DNA from: CALHVX01 sp964640725 | Lineage (GTDB): Bacteria > Pseudomonadota > Gammaproteobacteria > Pseudomonadales > Azotimanducaceae | Assembly: GCA_964640725.1 (NCBI GenBank) | Contig: CAZXIJ010000004.1 | Location: 152,579-216,578, forward strand | Length of the DNA: 64,000 bases | Direction: 5' to 3' | Shown here: positions 43,395 to 53,000 of the stretch, piece by piece | Layout: the number at the start of each line of letters is the position of its first letter | Numbering within the stretch: the stretch's first letter is position 1 | Made by a program: the position numbers and the translations under genes | Notes under the pieces: model-generated | The model's database searches: none | What the model was told of the DNA's origin: nothing | What the model saw: only the letters and a program-made list of their open reading frames with translations

Positions 43395-45383
43395 ATGCAA
43401 ACCGTTAAGCCCATTCGCAAAATCCTTATCGCCAATCGCGGCGAGATCGCCTGCCGGGTCATCAAGACTGCCCGCCGCATGGACATCGCCACCGTGGCGG
43501 TGTACTCAGATGCCGACGCCGATGCGCTGCACGTCAAAATGGCCGACGAGGCCGTTCACATCGGCGCGCCGCCCTCGGCTGAGAGCTACCTGCGCATTGA
43601 CCGGATCCTGGAAGCCTGCCGCAGCACGGGCGCCGACGCCGTGCACCCAGGCTACGGCTTCCTGTCCGAGAACCAGAAGTTCCGCCAGGCGCTGGACGAC
43701 GCCGGCATCGCCTTCATTGGGCCGGGCCTGCGCGCCATCGATGTCATGGGCGACAAGATCACCTCCAAGCAGCTGGCCAAGGAGGCCGGGGTCAGTACCA
43801 TTCCCGGGTACACCGAGGTCATTCGCGATGCGGAGCACGCGGTCGAGATCGCAGCCGACATCGGCTATCCGGTCATGCTCAAGGCCAGCGCCGGCGGCGG
43901 CGGCAAAGGCATGCGCGTGGTCTACGACGCCGACAGCTGCCGGGACGGCTTCGAGCAGGCCCAGAATGAGGCCCGCGCCAGCTTCAGCGACGACCGGGTA
44001 TTCGCCGAAAAGTTTATTGAAGAGCCTCGGCACATCGAGATTCAGGTGCTGGCTGACCGGCACGGCACCGCGCTGTATCTCGGGGAGCGAGAGTGCTCCA
44101 TCCAGCGCCGGCACCAGAAGGTGATCGAAGAGGCGCCCTCCCCGTTCCTGGACGAAGCGACCCGCAAGGCGATGGGCGAGCAGGCCGTTGCCCTGGCCGC
44201 CGCGGTGGACTACGAGTCCGCCGGTACCGTCGAGTTCATCGTCGACGCGGAGCGCAACTTCTACTTCCTGGAAATGAACACGCGGCTGCAGGTCGAGCAT
44301 CCGGTGACCGAGCTCGTGACCAAACTGGACCTGGTCGAGCAGATGATTCGCGTCGCTGAGGGCCGCAAGCTCGACTTTGCCCAGTCCGACGTGACCCTGA
44401 CCGGCTGGGCGATGGAAGCCCGGGTGTACGCCGAGGACCCGTTCCGCAACTTCCTGCCCAGCATCGGGCGTCTGGTGGACTACCAGCCACCGGAAGAGTC
44501 CGCCAGCGTGCGCGTCGACAGCGGCATCGTCGAGGGCAGCGAAGTGTCCATGTATTACGACCCGATGATCGCGAAGCTGTGCACCTACGGCGAGACCCGG
44601 GACGAGGCCATTGACCACATGGGCCACGCACTCGATAGCTACTATATTCGCGGTGTGTCCCACAACATCAGCTTCCTGAACGCGCTCTTCGCTCATGAGC
44701 GATTTCGCGAGGGCAGGCTCACGACCAACTTTATCGCCGAGGAGTATCCCGACGGCTTTTCCGCAGCGCACGTGCCCCAGGCCGACCCGCTGTTGCCGGT
44801 GGCGATCGCCACCCTGCAGCACTTCCGGCAGGAGGAACGGCTGGCGGCCATCTCCCCAACGCCGCGCTCGCCGGCCAACGAGTGGGTCGTCATCGCCGAT
44901 GGCACGCACTACCCGGTCTACATCGCGCACGACGAAGACGGCTACGCAGTAACCTACGAGAATCGGGTTTACCGGGTACGCTCAGACTCCGCTCTGGGCG
45001 AGCGCGTCATTCGCGCGACGGTCAACGGCGAAGCCATCGTCATGCAGGTCGACCCGGATGGGCCCGCCTGGCGCCTGTACCATCGCGGCCGGGAAGTTCG
45101 CGCCCTTGTCGTTAGCGCTGCGGCAGCCCTGCTGACCGGGCACATGATCGAGAAACAGGCGCCGGACCTCTCCAAGTTCCTGCTGTCGCCCATGCCCGGC
45201 TCCCTCGTGCGCCTGCTTGTCAAAGCCGGCGACACGGTCAAAGCCGGCGAAGAGCTCGCCGTGGTCGAAGCGATGAAAATGGAGAACAGCCTGCGCGCCG
45301 CGGAGGACGGGGTCGTCGAAACGGTGCTTGCCGAGCAGGGCGAAAGCCTGCAGGTGGACCAGCCGATCCTCGAATTCGAGTAA
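43395..45383 (+). CDS. pccA: Propionyl-CoA carboxylase, biotin carboxylase (alpha) subunit
   Basis: This subunit carboxylates its own biotin using ATP and bicarbonate. The 662 residues have the biotin carboxylase domain (about 6-455) with KILIANRGEIACRVI, the ATP-grasp glycine-rich loop KASAGGGGKGMRVV, RECSIQRRHQKVIEEAPS and FLEMNTRLQVEHPVTE; a PCC-type linker (BT) domain; and a biotinyl domain with the attachment lysine K628 in EAMKMENSL. Translation is likely coupled to pccB. Confidence 0.95.
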   Translation: MQTVKPIRKILIANRGEIACRVIKTARRMDIATVAVYSDADADALHVKMADEAVHIGAPPSAESYLRIDRILEACRSTGADAVHPGYGFLSENQKFRQALDDAGIAFIGPGLRAIDVMGDKITSKQLAKEAGVSTIPGYTEVIRDAEHAVEIAADIGYPVMLKASAGGGGKGMRVVYDADSCRDGFEQAQNEARASFSDDRVFAEKFIEEPRHIEIQVLADRHGTALYLGERECSIQRRHQKVIEEAPSPFLDEATRKAMGEQAVALAAAVDYESAGTVEFIVDAERNFYFLEMNTRLQVEHPVTELVTKLDLVEQMIRVAEGRKLDFAQSDVTLTGWAMEARVYAEDPFRNFLPSIGRLVDYQPPEESASVRVDSGIVEGSEVSMYYDPMIAKLCTYGETRDEAIDHMGHALDSYYIRGVSHNISFLNALFAHERFREGRLTTNFIAEEYPDGFSAAHVPQADPLLPVAIATLQHFRQEERLAAISPTPRSPANEWVVIADGTHYPVYIAHDEDGYAVTYENRVYRVRSDSALGERVIRATVNGEAIVMQVDPDGPAWRLYHRGREVRALVVSAAAALLTGHMIEKQAPDLSKFLLSPMPGSLVRLLVKAGDTVKAGEELAVVEAMKMENSLRAAEDGVVETVLAEQGESLQVDQPILEFE

Positions 45384-45431
45384 CGCGCCCGGGGGCGCCG
45401 CAGCCGGCGCCTCCTCGGCTCGGCGCTGACG

Positions 45432-47054
45432 CTAGCCGGTCAGCTCGAACCCTTCGTAGCCATTCGCGACGACCTCTGCGCAGCGCTCCGCGTAGGGCGG
45501 GAAGCCCAGATACGGCATGAACACCCGCGGCTTGCCCGGCACGTTCGCGCCCAGGTACCAGGAGTTGCAGCGCGGATACAGGCTGGCATCGCCGACCTCG
45601 TTGACGTGCGCGACCCACTCTTCCTGCGCCGGGGCTCCCGCCTCGATGGCAATCGCCTGTTGCGCCAGCACATGGCCGATACAGTCATCGATCCACTCCA
45701 CGTGGTGCTCGATGGACGGCAACATGTTTGTCAGCACTGAAGGGCTGCCGGGGCCCGTGACCGTAAACAGGTTCGGGAACCCATGCACCGCCAGGCCCAG
45801 GTAAGTCTTCGGGCCCTCAGCCCAGGCGTCGGTCAACTTAACGCCGCCTCGGCCCTCAATCTCGATCTTGGTCATGGCCCCGGTCATGGCGTCAAAGCCG
45901 GTGGCAAACACAATGGCATCAACGTCGTAACGCTTGCCGCCAGCAAGGATGGCGCGCTCGTCGATACGCTCGACGCCGCCGTCGCTGACATCCACCAGGG
46001 CGACGTTGTCGCGATTGAAGGTGGCGTAGTAGTTGGTGTCGACGCACAGCCGCTTACAGCCGACCACCGTGCGGGGACTGAGGCGCTCCGCCGTCTCAGG
46101 ATCGTCCACCAAGTCGCGAATCTTGCCCCGCAGAAACGCCGCCGCGGTCTCGTTGGCGTCGGTATCAAACAGCAGGTCCGCAAAGGCGGCCATGAACGGC
46201 AGGCCGCCTCGGGCCCATCGGGCTTCGTACTCGCGCGTGAGCGCCTCCGGCGTCTGCTCCAGGGCGTTGGCTTCACCGTAGGCAAAGTCCGCATGAAATG
46301 CCGTTTCGCGATTCGCCGCCCGAAACTCGTCGTAGCGGGCTTTGATCGCCTTCACCCGAGGCTCCGGAATAGGCCCGTTGTGGGCCGGCACGGAGTAGTT
46401 GGGGGTGCGCTGGAACACCGTGAGCTGCGCGGCCTGCTCAGCAATCAGGGGAATGCTCTGGATGCCTGAAGACCCGGTACCAACGACGGCGACCCGCTGC
46501 CCGGTGAAATCGACGCCTTCGTGCGGCCAGTGACCGGTGTGGTACCAGGACCCCGCGAAGTCGCTCAGGCCGTCGATCGCCGGCAGATTGGCCGACGACA
46601 GGCAACCGGTTGCCATGACCACAAAGCGGCACTCGAAGGTCATGTCCTGGTCCGTCGTGACCTGCCAGCGCCCATCGTCTTCGCGGTAGCGCGCTGCCAG
46701 CACCCGCTCACCGAAGCGCATGTGCCGGCGCAGATCGAAGCGGTCGACGACGTGCTCGATGTAGCGCAACAGTTCCGGCTGAGTGGCGTAGCGCTCGGAC
46801 CAGGTCCACTCCTGCTGCAGCGCGTCGGAGAACTGGTAGGAGTACTCGAGGCTTTCGATATCGCAGCGGGCACCGGGATACCGGTTCCAGTACCAGGTAC
46901 CGCCCGGGCCATCACCGGCTTCGATCACGACCGCGTTCAGCCCGCGCTCCGTGAGCCGGTGCGCCATGTAGGTGCCGGCAAAGCCCGCCCCGACAATCAC
47001 CGCATCGACGGAACGGACAGAAACGCCCGCCGGGCGCACCGTGGAATCACTCAT
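45432..47054 (-). CDS. Flavin-containing Baeyer-Villiger-type monooxygenase
   Basis: A 540-residue class B flavoprotein monooxygenase. It has an FAD Rossmann motif GAGFAGTYMAHRL near residue 22, the Baeyer-Villiger fingerprint FxGxxxHxxxWP at 166-177, and the NADPH motif VVGTGSSGIQSIPL. Such enzymes insert oxygen beside a ketone or aldehyde carbonyl to make esters or lactones. The gene lies convergent to pccA and upstream of mce; a ketone whose oxidation yields propionyl units would make sense, but the substrate is unknown. The N gap lies just upstream of the start. Confidence 0.93.
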   Translation of the reverse strand: MSDSTVRPAGVSVRSVDAVIVGAGFAGTYMAHRLTERGLNAVVIEAGDGPGGTWYWNRYPGARCDIESLEYSYQFSDALQQEWTWSERYATQPELLRYIEHVVDRFDLRRHMRFGERVLAARYREDDGRWQVTTDQDMTFECRFVVMATGCLSSANLPAIDGLSDFAGSWYHTGHWPHEGVDFTGQRVAVVGTGSSGIQSIPLIAEQAAQLTVFQRTPNYSVPAHNGPIPEPRVKAIKARYDEFRAANRETAFHADFAYGEANALEQTPEALTREYEARWARGGLPFMAAFADLLFDTDANETAAAFLRGKIRDLVDDPETAERLSPRTVVGCKRLCVDTNYYATFNRDNVALVDVSDGGVERIDERAILAGGKRYDVDAIVFATGFDAMTGAMTKIEIEGRGGVKLTDAWAEGPKTYLGLAVHGFPNLFTVTGPGSPSVLTNMLPSIEHHVEWIDDCIGHVLAQQAIAIEAGAPAQEEWVAHVNEVGDASLYPRCNSWYLGANVPGKPRVFMPYLGFPPYAERCAEVVANGYEGFELTG

Positions 47055-47093
47055 CTTGCCTACTCCCCTTTCCCCCTGCCGGCCCCTTGCCGG

Positions 47094-47193
47094 NNNNNNN
47101 NNNNNNNNNNNNNNNNNNNNNNNNNNNNNNNNNNNNNNNNNNNNNNNNNNNNNNNNNNNNNNNNNNNNNNNNNNNNNNNNNNNNNNNNNNNNN
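47094..47193. other. Assembly gap (100 N) between the monooxygenase gene and mce
   Basis: The gap is flanked on the left by two 11-bp units (CCCCCTGCCGG, CCCCTTGCCGG) and on the right by an 11-bp tandem repeat. A longer repeat tract is the likely cause. The 213 bp from 47055 to 47267 hold only this gap and repeats, so the monooxygenase promoter is hidden. Confidence 0.85.
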
Positions 47194-47207
47194 TCAGCCA
47201 GCCCTCA

Positions 47208-47252
47208 GCGAGCCTCAGGCGAGCCTCAGGCAAGCCTCAGGCGAGCCTTCAG
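47208..47252. repeat. 11-bp tandem repeat at gap edge
   Basis: The unit GCGAGCCTCAG appears four times in a row (third copy GCAAGCCTCAG, fourth with an extra T), and a degenerate copy precedes it. It ends 15 bp before the mce stop codon. Confidence 0.85.
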
Positions 47253-47267
47253 CCGCCCATGAGCGGA

Positions 47268-47717
47268 TTAGGCGACAGCAGCGGCGTCGTTCCCCGTTGC
47301 CGCACTGGCGGCCGCGACCTCTTCAAGTTCGATGAGCGTACCGCAGAAGTCCTTGGGATGCAGGAACACAACGGGCAGCCCGTGCGCGCCGGTTTTCGGC
47401 TTGCCGTCGCCCAGGACTCGGGCCCCGTCCGCCACCAGCTTGCTGATGGCGGCATGGATATCCGCGACCTCGTAGCACAGGTGATGAATGCCGCCCGCGG
47501 CGTTGTTCTCGAGGAACTTGGCAATCGGCGAGCCCTCGCCCAGCGGGTGCAGCAGCTCGATCTTGGTGTTTGGCAACTCGACGAACACCGTGGTGACGCC
47601 GTGATCCGGCAGGTCAACCGGGGCGGTGACGGTCGCGCCCATGCCATCACGATACAGCGCCGAGGCTGCCGCCAGATCCGGCACCACGATGGCGACGTGA
47701 TTCAGTTGTCCAATCAT
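47268..47717 (-). CDS. mce: Methylmalonyl-CoA epimerase
   Basis: The epimerase converts (2S)- to (2R)-methylmalonyl-CoA, linking propionyl-CoA carboxylase to the mutase. The 149-residue vicinal-oxygen-chelate protein has metal ligands H7 (LNHVAIVV), a histidine at 78-79 (GGIHHLCYEV) and a glutamate near 130 (GTLIELEE), plus HPLGEGSPIAKFLE typical of the family. It lies 33 bp downstream of mcm. Confidence 0.94.
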   Translation of the reverse strand: MIGQLNHVAIVVPDLAAASALYRDGMGATVTAPVDLPDHGVTTVFVELPNTKIELLHPLGEGSPIAKFLENNAAGGIHHLCYEVADIHAAISKLVADGARVLGDGKPKTGAHGLPVVFLHPKDFCGTLIELEEVAAASAATGNDAAAVA

Positions 47718-47750
47718 GCAGTTCGCTCCCTCAATGAGTTTTTGATGTTG

Positions 47751-49910
47751 CTACCGGTTGCGGCCGGGAATCAGGTCGAGCACTCGGCTGGCCGCCTCAG
47801 GAATGTCGCTGCCTGGTCCGTAGATCGCATCTACGCCGGCATCGTAAAGAAACTCGTAGTCCTGCTGCGGGATCACGCCGCCGCAAACCACCACCACGTC
47901 CTCCTTGCCCCGGGCTTTCAGCTCGGCGATCAGCTCCGGCACCAGGGCCTTGTGGCCGCCTGCCAGGGTGGACACCCCGATCACGTGCACGTTGCCCTCG
48001 GCGGTCATCTCCGCCGCTTCCTGCGGGGTCTGGAACAGCGGGCCCACCGATACGTCAAAGCCGAAGTCTGAAAAGGCGTTGGCGATGACCTGCGCGCCGC
48101 GGTCGTGACCGTCCTGCCCCATCTTCACCACCAGGATCGCTGGTGCCTGGCCTTCCAGGTCCGTAAAGACCTTGACCTCGTCCTGAACCTTGGAAAATTT
48201 CGGGTCATCGCCGTATTCGCTGGCATATACCCCGGCAGTTCGCTGGGAGATGGCCTGATGGCGACCGTACACCTCTTCCAGGGCGTCGGAGACCTCGCCG
48301 ACGGTCGCCCGGGCGCGCACCGCCTTGATGGACAGGTCGAGCAGGTTGCCTTCGCCGCTCCGCGCCGCATCGGTCAACGCCGTGAGCGCGGCCTTGCAGA
48401 CTTTCTCGTCCCGGCTGCCCCGCACGGCCTTGAGGCGGCGAATCTGCGCGGCTCGCACCTTGTCGTTGTCGACGGCAAGCACGTCGACGTTGTCGCCGCC
48501 CTCCTCTACCTGATATTTGTTCACCCCGACGATGGTGTCTTCGCCCCGTTCCACCCGGGCCTGCCGTCGCGCCGCGGCTTCTTCGATCCGTTGCTTCGGC
48601 ATGCCGGACACCACGGCCTTGGTCATGCCGCCCAGCGCTTCCACCTCTTCGATCAGCTTGCGGGCTTCGGTAACGATGGATTGGGTCAGGTGCTCGACGT
48701 AGTAGCTACCGCCGAGAGGATCCACCGTGCGAGTCACCTGGGACTCTTCGGCGATGATGATCTGGGTGTTGCGAGCAATGCGCGCCGAGAACGGCGTTGG
48801 CAACGCAATGGCCTCGTCGAGCGCGTTGGTGTGCAGGCTTTGCGTGCCGCCCAGCACCGCGGCCATAGCCTCGATGGTGGTGCGCACCACGTTGTTGTAG
48901 GGATCCTGCTCCTGCAAGGACACTCCGCTGGTCTGGCAATGGGTGCGCAACATGAGCGATGCCGGATTTTTGGGCTCAAACTGGCTCATGAGCTCGTGCC
49001 ACAGAATACGCGCAGCACGCAGCTTCGCGATCTCCATGAAGAAGTTCATGCCGATGCAGAAGAAGAACGACAGTCGCGGTGCGAACTTGTCGACATCCTG
49101 CCCCTTCGCCAGGGCAGCGCGCACGTACTCCAGGCCATCGGCCAGGGTAAAAGCGACTTCCTGCACGTTGTTCGCACCGGCCTCCTGCATGTGGTAGCCG
49201 GAAATCGAGATCGAGTTAAAGCGCGGCATGTGTTCCGCGGTATAGCCGATGATGTCCGCCACGACCCGCATGCTGGGCTGCGGCGGGTAGATGTAGGTAT
49301 TGCGCACCATGAATTCTTTGAGGATGTCGTTCTGGATCGTGCCCGCCAGATCTTTCTGAGCAACGCCCTGCTCTTCGGCCGCCACCACGTATCCCGCCAG
49401 CACCGGCAGCACTGCGCCGTTCATGGTCATGGAGACCGACATCTGGTCCAGGGGTATGCCGTCGAACAGGATCTTCATGTCCTCGACACTGTCGATGGCA
49501 ACGCCCGCCATCCCGACGTCTCCGGCGACCCGCGGATGGTCAGAATCGAAGCCCCGGTGCGTCGCCAGGTCGAACGCAACCGAGAGGCCTTTCTGCCCGG
49601 CTGCCAGATTCTGGCGGTAGAACGCATTCGACTCTTCCGCCGTGGAGAAACCCGCATACTGGCGGATCGTCCACGGGCGGTTGGCATACATCGTCGCGCG
49701 CGGGCCGCGCATGAAGGGCGCAAGGCCAGGCAGCGTGTCCTGGTGTTCCATGCCTTCCAGATCCGCCGCCGTGTAGAGCGGCTTTATCTCGATACCTTCC
49801 GGGCTTTGCCAGGTGAGGTCCGCCAGCGGCTTGCCGCGCAGCTCCTTTTCAGCAAGCGCCTGCCACTGCGGATCGATGGCTGAATCAGGACGGGATGGGG
49901 CGTCAGACAT
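47751..49910 (-). CDS. mcm: Methylmalonyl-CoA mutase
   Basis: The adenosylcobalamin-dependent mutase turns (2R)-methylmalonyl-CoA into succinyl-CoA. The 719 residues form a single-chain enzyme: the catalytic TIM barrel has RGPRATMYANRPWTIRQYAG, VAFDLATHRGFDSDHPRV, MTMNGAVLP and EITIGGYHMQEAGA-like SISGYHMQEAGAN; the C-terminal B12 domain has the lower-ligand motif DGHDRG with His602 and later GVSTLAGGHKAL. The G-protein chaperone MeaB/ArgK that usually accompanies it is not in the window. No cobalamin riboswitch is evident upstream. Confidence 0.95.
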   Translation of the reverse strand: MSDAPSRPDSAIDPQWQALAEKELRGKPLADLTWQSPEGIEIKPLYTAADLEGMEHQDTLPGLAPFMRGPRATMYANRPWTIRQYAGFSTAEESNAFYRQNLAAGQKGLSVAFDLATHRGFDSDHPRVAGDVGMAGVAIDSVEDMKILFDGIPLDQMSVSMTMNGAVLPVLAGYVVAAEEQGVAQKDLAGTIQNDILKEFMVRNTYIYPPQPSMRVVADIIGYTAEHMPRFNSISISGYHMQEAGANNVQEVAFTLADGLEYVRAALAKGQDVDKFAPRLSFFFCIGMNFFMEIAKLRAARILWHELMSQFEPKNPASLMLRTHCQTSGVSLQEQDPYNNVVRTTIEAMAAVLGGTQSLHTNALDEAIALPTPFSARIARNTQIIIAEESQVTRTVDPLGGSYYVEHLTQSIVTEARKLIEEVEALGGMTKAVVSGMPKQRIEEAAARRQARVERGEDTIVGVNKYQVEEGGDNVDVLAVDNDKVRAAQIRRLKAVRGSRDEKVCKAALTALTDAARSGEGNLLDLSIKAVRARATVGEVSDALEEVYGRHQAISQRTAGVYASEYGDDPKFSKVQDEVKVFTDLEGQAPAILVVKMGQDGHDRGAQVIANAFSDFGFDVSVGPLFQTPQEAAEMTAEGNVHVIGVSTLAGGHKALVPELIAELKARGKEDVVVVCGGVIPQQDYEFLYDAGVDAIYGPGSDIPEAASRVLDLIPGRNR

Positions 49911-50072
49911 GGGCTGTTTCGTATCGACAAACGGCCCGTATTATAGCGAACTCAGGTTGCAAACGTCGTCTGAACCTTCACCCGGGGCTCACGCGCTGTG
50001 GTCCCGTGAGCAGTCGAAAGCGGCACTGCCTGCAGCGCCTGGGTGCTGCAGGCAGCGGGTCAGTACCCTGAC
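49911..50072. other. Intergenic region between mcm and the large secreted-protein locus
   Basis: It should hold the mcm promoter on the minus strand and the 3' end of the GH-like gene transcript, including the hairpin at 50026-50055. No gene is seen. Confidence 0.5.
50026..50055 (-). terminator. Strong hairpin after the GH-like gene
   Basis: A perfect 11-bp inverted repeat (CTGCCTGCAGC / GCTGCAGGCAG) with an 8-nt loop starts 17 bases beyond the stop codon of the GH-like gene. Only a short pyrimidine run (CTTTCG) follows, so it is terminator-like but not a textbook intrinsic terminator. Confidence 0.6.
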
Positions 50073-53000
50073 CTAACGGCAGGCCCTGCCGGTCAGGAGA
50101 TCGACCGGGCCGGCACCGGGATCAAGCGGCGCATTTGCCAGGTACACCTGCCCCGAATACTGCTGCAGGTCGAGGCAGACCGCCCCGTCTGTAGCGGTAT
50201 CCAGCACCAGCCCATCTGTGCCGCGCCAGACGCTCAGATCGAAATCCACACGATCCTCGCCCACGGTTGTGGCCGAGTCGTGCCTCTCAAAGCCGAGCCG
50301 CGCGCGCACACCCACCCCGGCATCGGAGGTCAATGTGCCGATGTAACGCTCGACCAGATTTCGGTCAAGGCCCACCAGGCGCATCTTTAGATCTCCGCCG
50401 CAGCTGTCGCGCCAGAAGAACAGTCCCGCGGTTTCTCCGCCCGGTTCGGTACCGACGCTCGCGTCAGCGCAGCCGCAGGGCTGTTCCTTGTCGAGATCGA
50501 CGAAGCCGGACATGGAAGCGGCCGCAGAACCGATGAGAATCCTGCCATTCGCATTCAAGGCGACACAAACCAGGCCGCTGTCCGCCACATCAAAGCTCAC
50601 ACGATCCTTGCCTCTGCCCACCTGCAAAACAAAGTCCACCTGCCGCTGGTCAGCAGTGAGCGCTGCCTCGTCGCCGCGCTCGAAACCATCACGGTTAACT
50701 CCCTGGATCTCGGCGCTTGATCGGACCGTGCCGTCGTAGCGCGCAAAGGGACCTGTGCCGACAGACTGCAGGTGGTAGCGCCCTCGCACACAGGTGTCTT
50801 GCCATGCGTAAAAGCCGTCGTCGTCCATGACAGGCTCGCCGCAATCGTCACTGACCGCTGCGGGCGCAGGATCAGGCACAACGATCGGCTGCGATACCGG
50901 CGCTGGCTGTGCTGCCGGCACTTGCGGTGCTGCCGGTTCGGGCTGCGGGGAAGCAATGGGTACTGCAGCCGGTTGCGGCTGAGATACCGGGGCAGGAGCG
51001 GGGTTCGGCCCCTGTGGCGCGGGCTCAGGAACAGCCCGGGTGCCGTCAGGCCGAACCAGGATCGCTGCGTCGTATGCGGGCAGTCGCACCTGCGAGAGCG
51101 AACCGCCATTGTTCACCGGGTCCTGACCCGTTCCAAGGATTCGTTGGAAGGTACCGTCCAGATCAACGACCTGGTCGTCGGCGGTGGCATTCACGACAAC
51201 AACGCCGTTTTCGTAGTCCCGGCGAAAGACGTTCGGATTCCCTTCGAACACACGTACATCATCGAACCAGAGGCCGTCGGTATCGCGCCCGAGTTGAACG
51301 ATGGGACGCGATTGCCGGGTGCCATTGGCACGAACCGTGTAGACGATACGGGTCCATTCGGTGCCGACCAGATAATTTCCAAACTTCCCGGAAAAGTCCA
51401 GGCGCAAGGAGATATCCCTGGGCTTGTCAGCGCGAACGGCCATCACAATCGTGTAGTCGCGCCCGTTTTGCATGTTGAACTTGGGCCCCTTCAATACCGC
51501 ACCACCAAGATTCCGGACAAATTGCCGGTGGCCATCGACGCGGAGCGACCGCTGACCTTCGGCTCGAACGTCAGTGGCAATACCGGTGTTCAGATTGACT
51601 GTCTCCCATGCGCCCATACCGGATTCAAAGCCGCTATCGCTGATCAGATTGTTTTCCGGCGCGAAGGCGCGATCATTGTAGATGCGTTGCCTCGGTCCCA
51701 GCGGCCGGCCCAGCCAGCCCTTGTGCCTGCGAATCTCGCTTTCATCGTAGGCATTGCTGGCAATGGCATGGCCATAGGTCGAGGAACCGGGCTCAACGTC
51801 CACGGAATACTCGTCGTGCCAGGGAGCCGGGTGCGTCGAAGAGTTCTGGCGAACGTATAGACCGTTACCCAGCAGGGTCGCGCCGAAAGTCAGACGGAAG
51901 TGGGAATTGTCTGCAGGGACCTCGCTGAGGTTGCCCTTGTTCTTCGCCGTGCCCGGGTAGAGCTTGCTCGGATTCTTGGACAGTATCTCGACATAGCTCC
52001 GCTGGGGCTTGTGAATCTGCGTATGCATCAGATAGTTGTGCATCTGGGGCTGAGCACCGTCTGCCCCGACGTAACGCGGATCCACGGAAAAATCGCCGTT
52101 GGAGAGCAGGAAGTTCTCCATCTGAATACCGTTCAGGTCTTCAAAGCCACGGGCCTCGTACCAGCCACCGACAATGTTCAGGGAATCGCCGACACGATCC
52201 CTCAACATCGCGTAAAAGCGCTCCTGCCCTTCGTGAAAGACGTTACGGCTGCCTATGAAACCGTCATCGGCCTGCAGATCGTTGTTCACGTCAACCTTGG
52301 CGGACGGCGGAAAGAACACACTGTCTTCGTCAAAGTAGATGCCGTCTACCCGGGCCCCGCTGGTTCGTCCCTTGCCATTGAGCCGCATATTCTGCGGAAT
52401 CCAGGCGGCCATGATCTCGGAGACTGCACGACCATTCGAGTCCCGGGGCGCTGTCGTTGCGAGATTGTAAGCCCAGTTGCGAGGGTTGCCGGTTTGCCCG
52501 AGGGCGTGTTCTGCAACGATCGCCTGGGCGCCGTGCGACCGGGCTTGAGATTTGTAGCCACGCACCGAGAGCACAATCTGGTTCGGTGTGACGTTGCGGT
52601 TCACCGAAGCGATTTGTGCATGCTCGGCGTTCGCGAAGCCACCGGGGCCGCCGCTGTAGATGACCAGATAGCGACCCGGGGTGAAGTTGGATGCATCCTG
52701 AACGAGAAGCGTCCGGTCAGTACTGGACACACCGCGCTGCAGGCGCGTGCCCGCGCGGTACAGCCAGTGCCCAGCATAGTGATCACAGGCCTCCGTGGCG
52801 GGGCCGGTGTCGCCAAAGGGCATTCCGACCGCGATCTCGCAGGTTCCTGAATACTCGTACCCAAGGTACGCCCGGTGATGAAACATATAGTGGAAACGAA
52901 CGTCAGGATTGACCCCTTGCGCAGCCGCCACCTTGTAGGCCATGCCGGACTTGGTTCCCAGCAGGTCGTAGCGAGACAGCGCTTCCGGAGATGCCTGATC

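Noticed and set aside
48105..49883. 592-residue plus-strand frame opposite mcm
   Set aside because: Antisense to a complete methylmalonyl-CoA mutase; composition (many His, Arg, Val) is typical of reverse-strand shadows.
49911..50072. Cobalamin riboswitch upstream of the B12-dependent mutase
   Set aside because: The space before mcm is only 162 bp and shows no B12-box-like sequence; the one clear hairpin belongs to the 3' end of the neighbouring gene.
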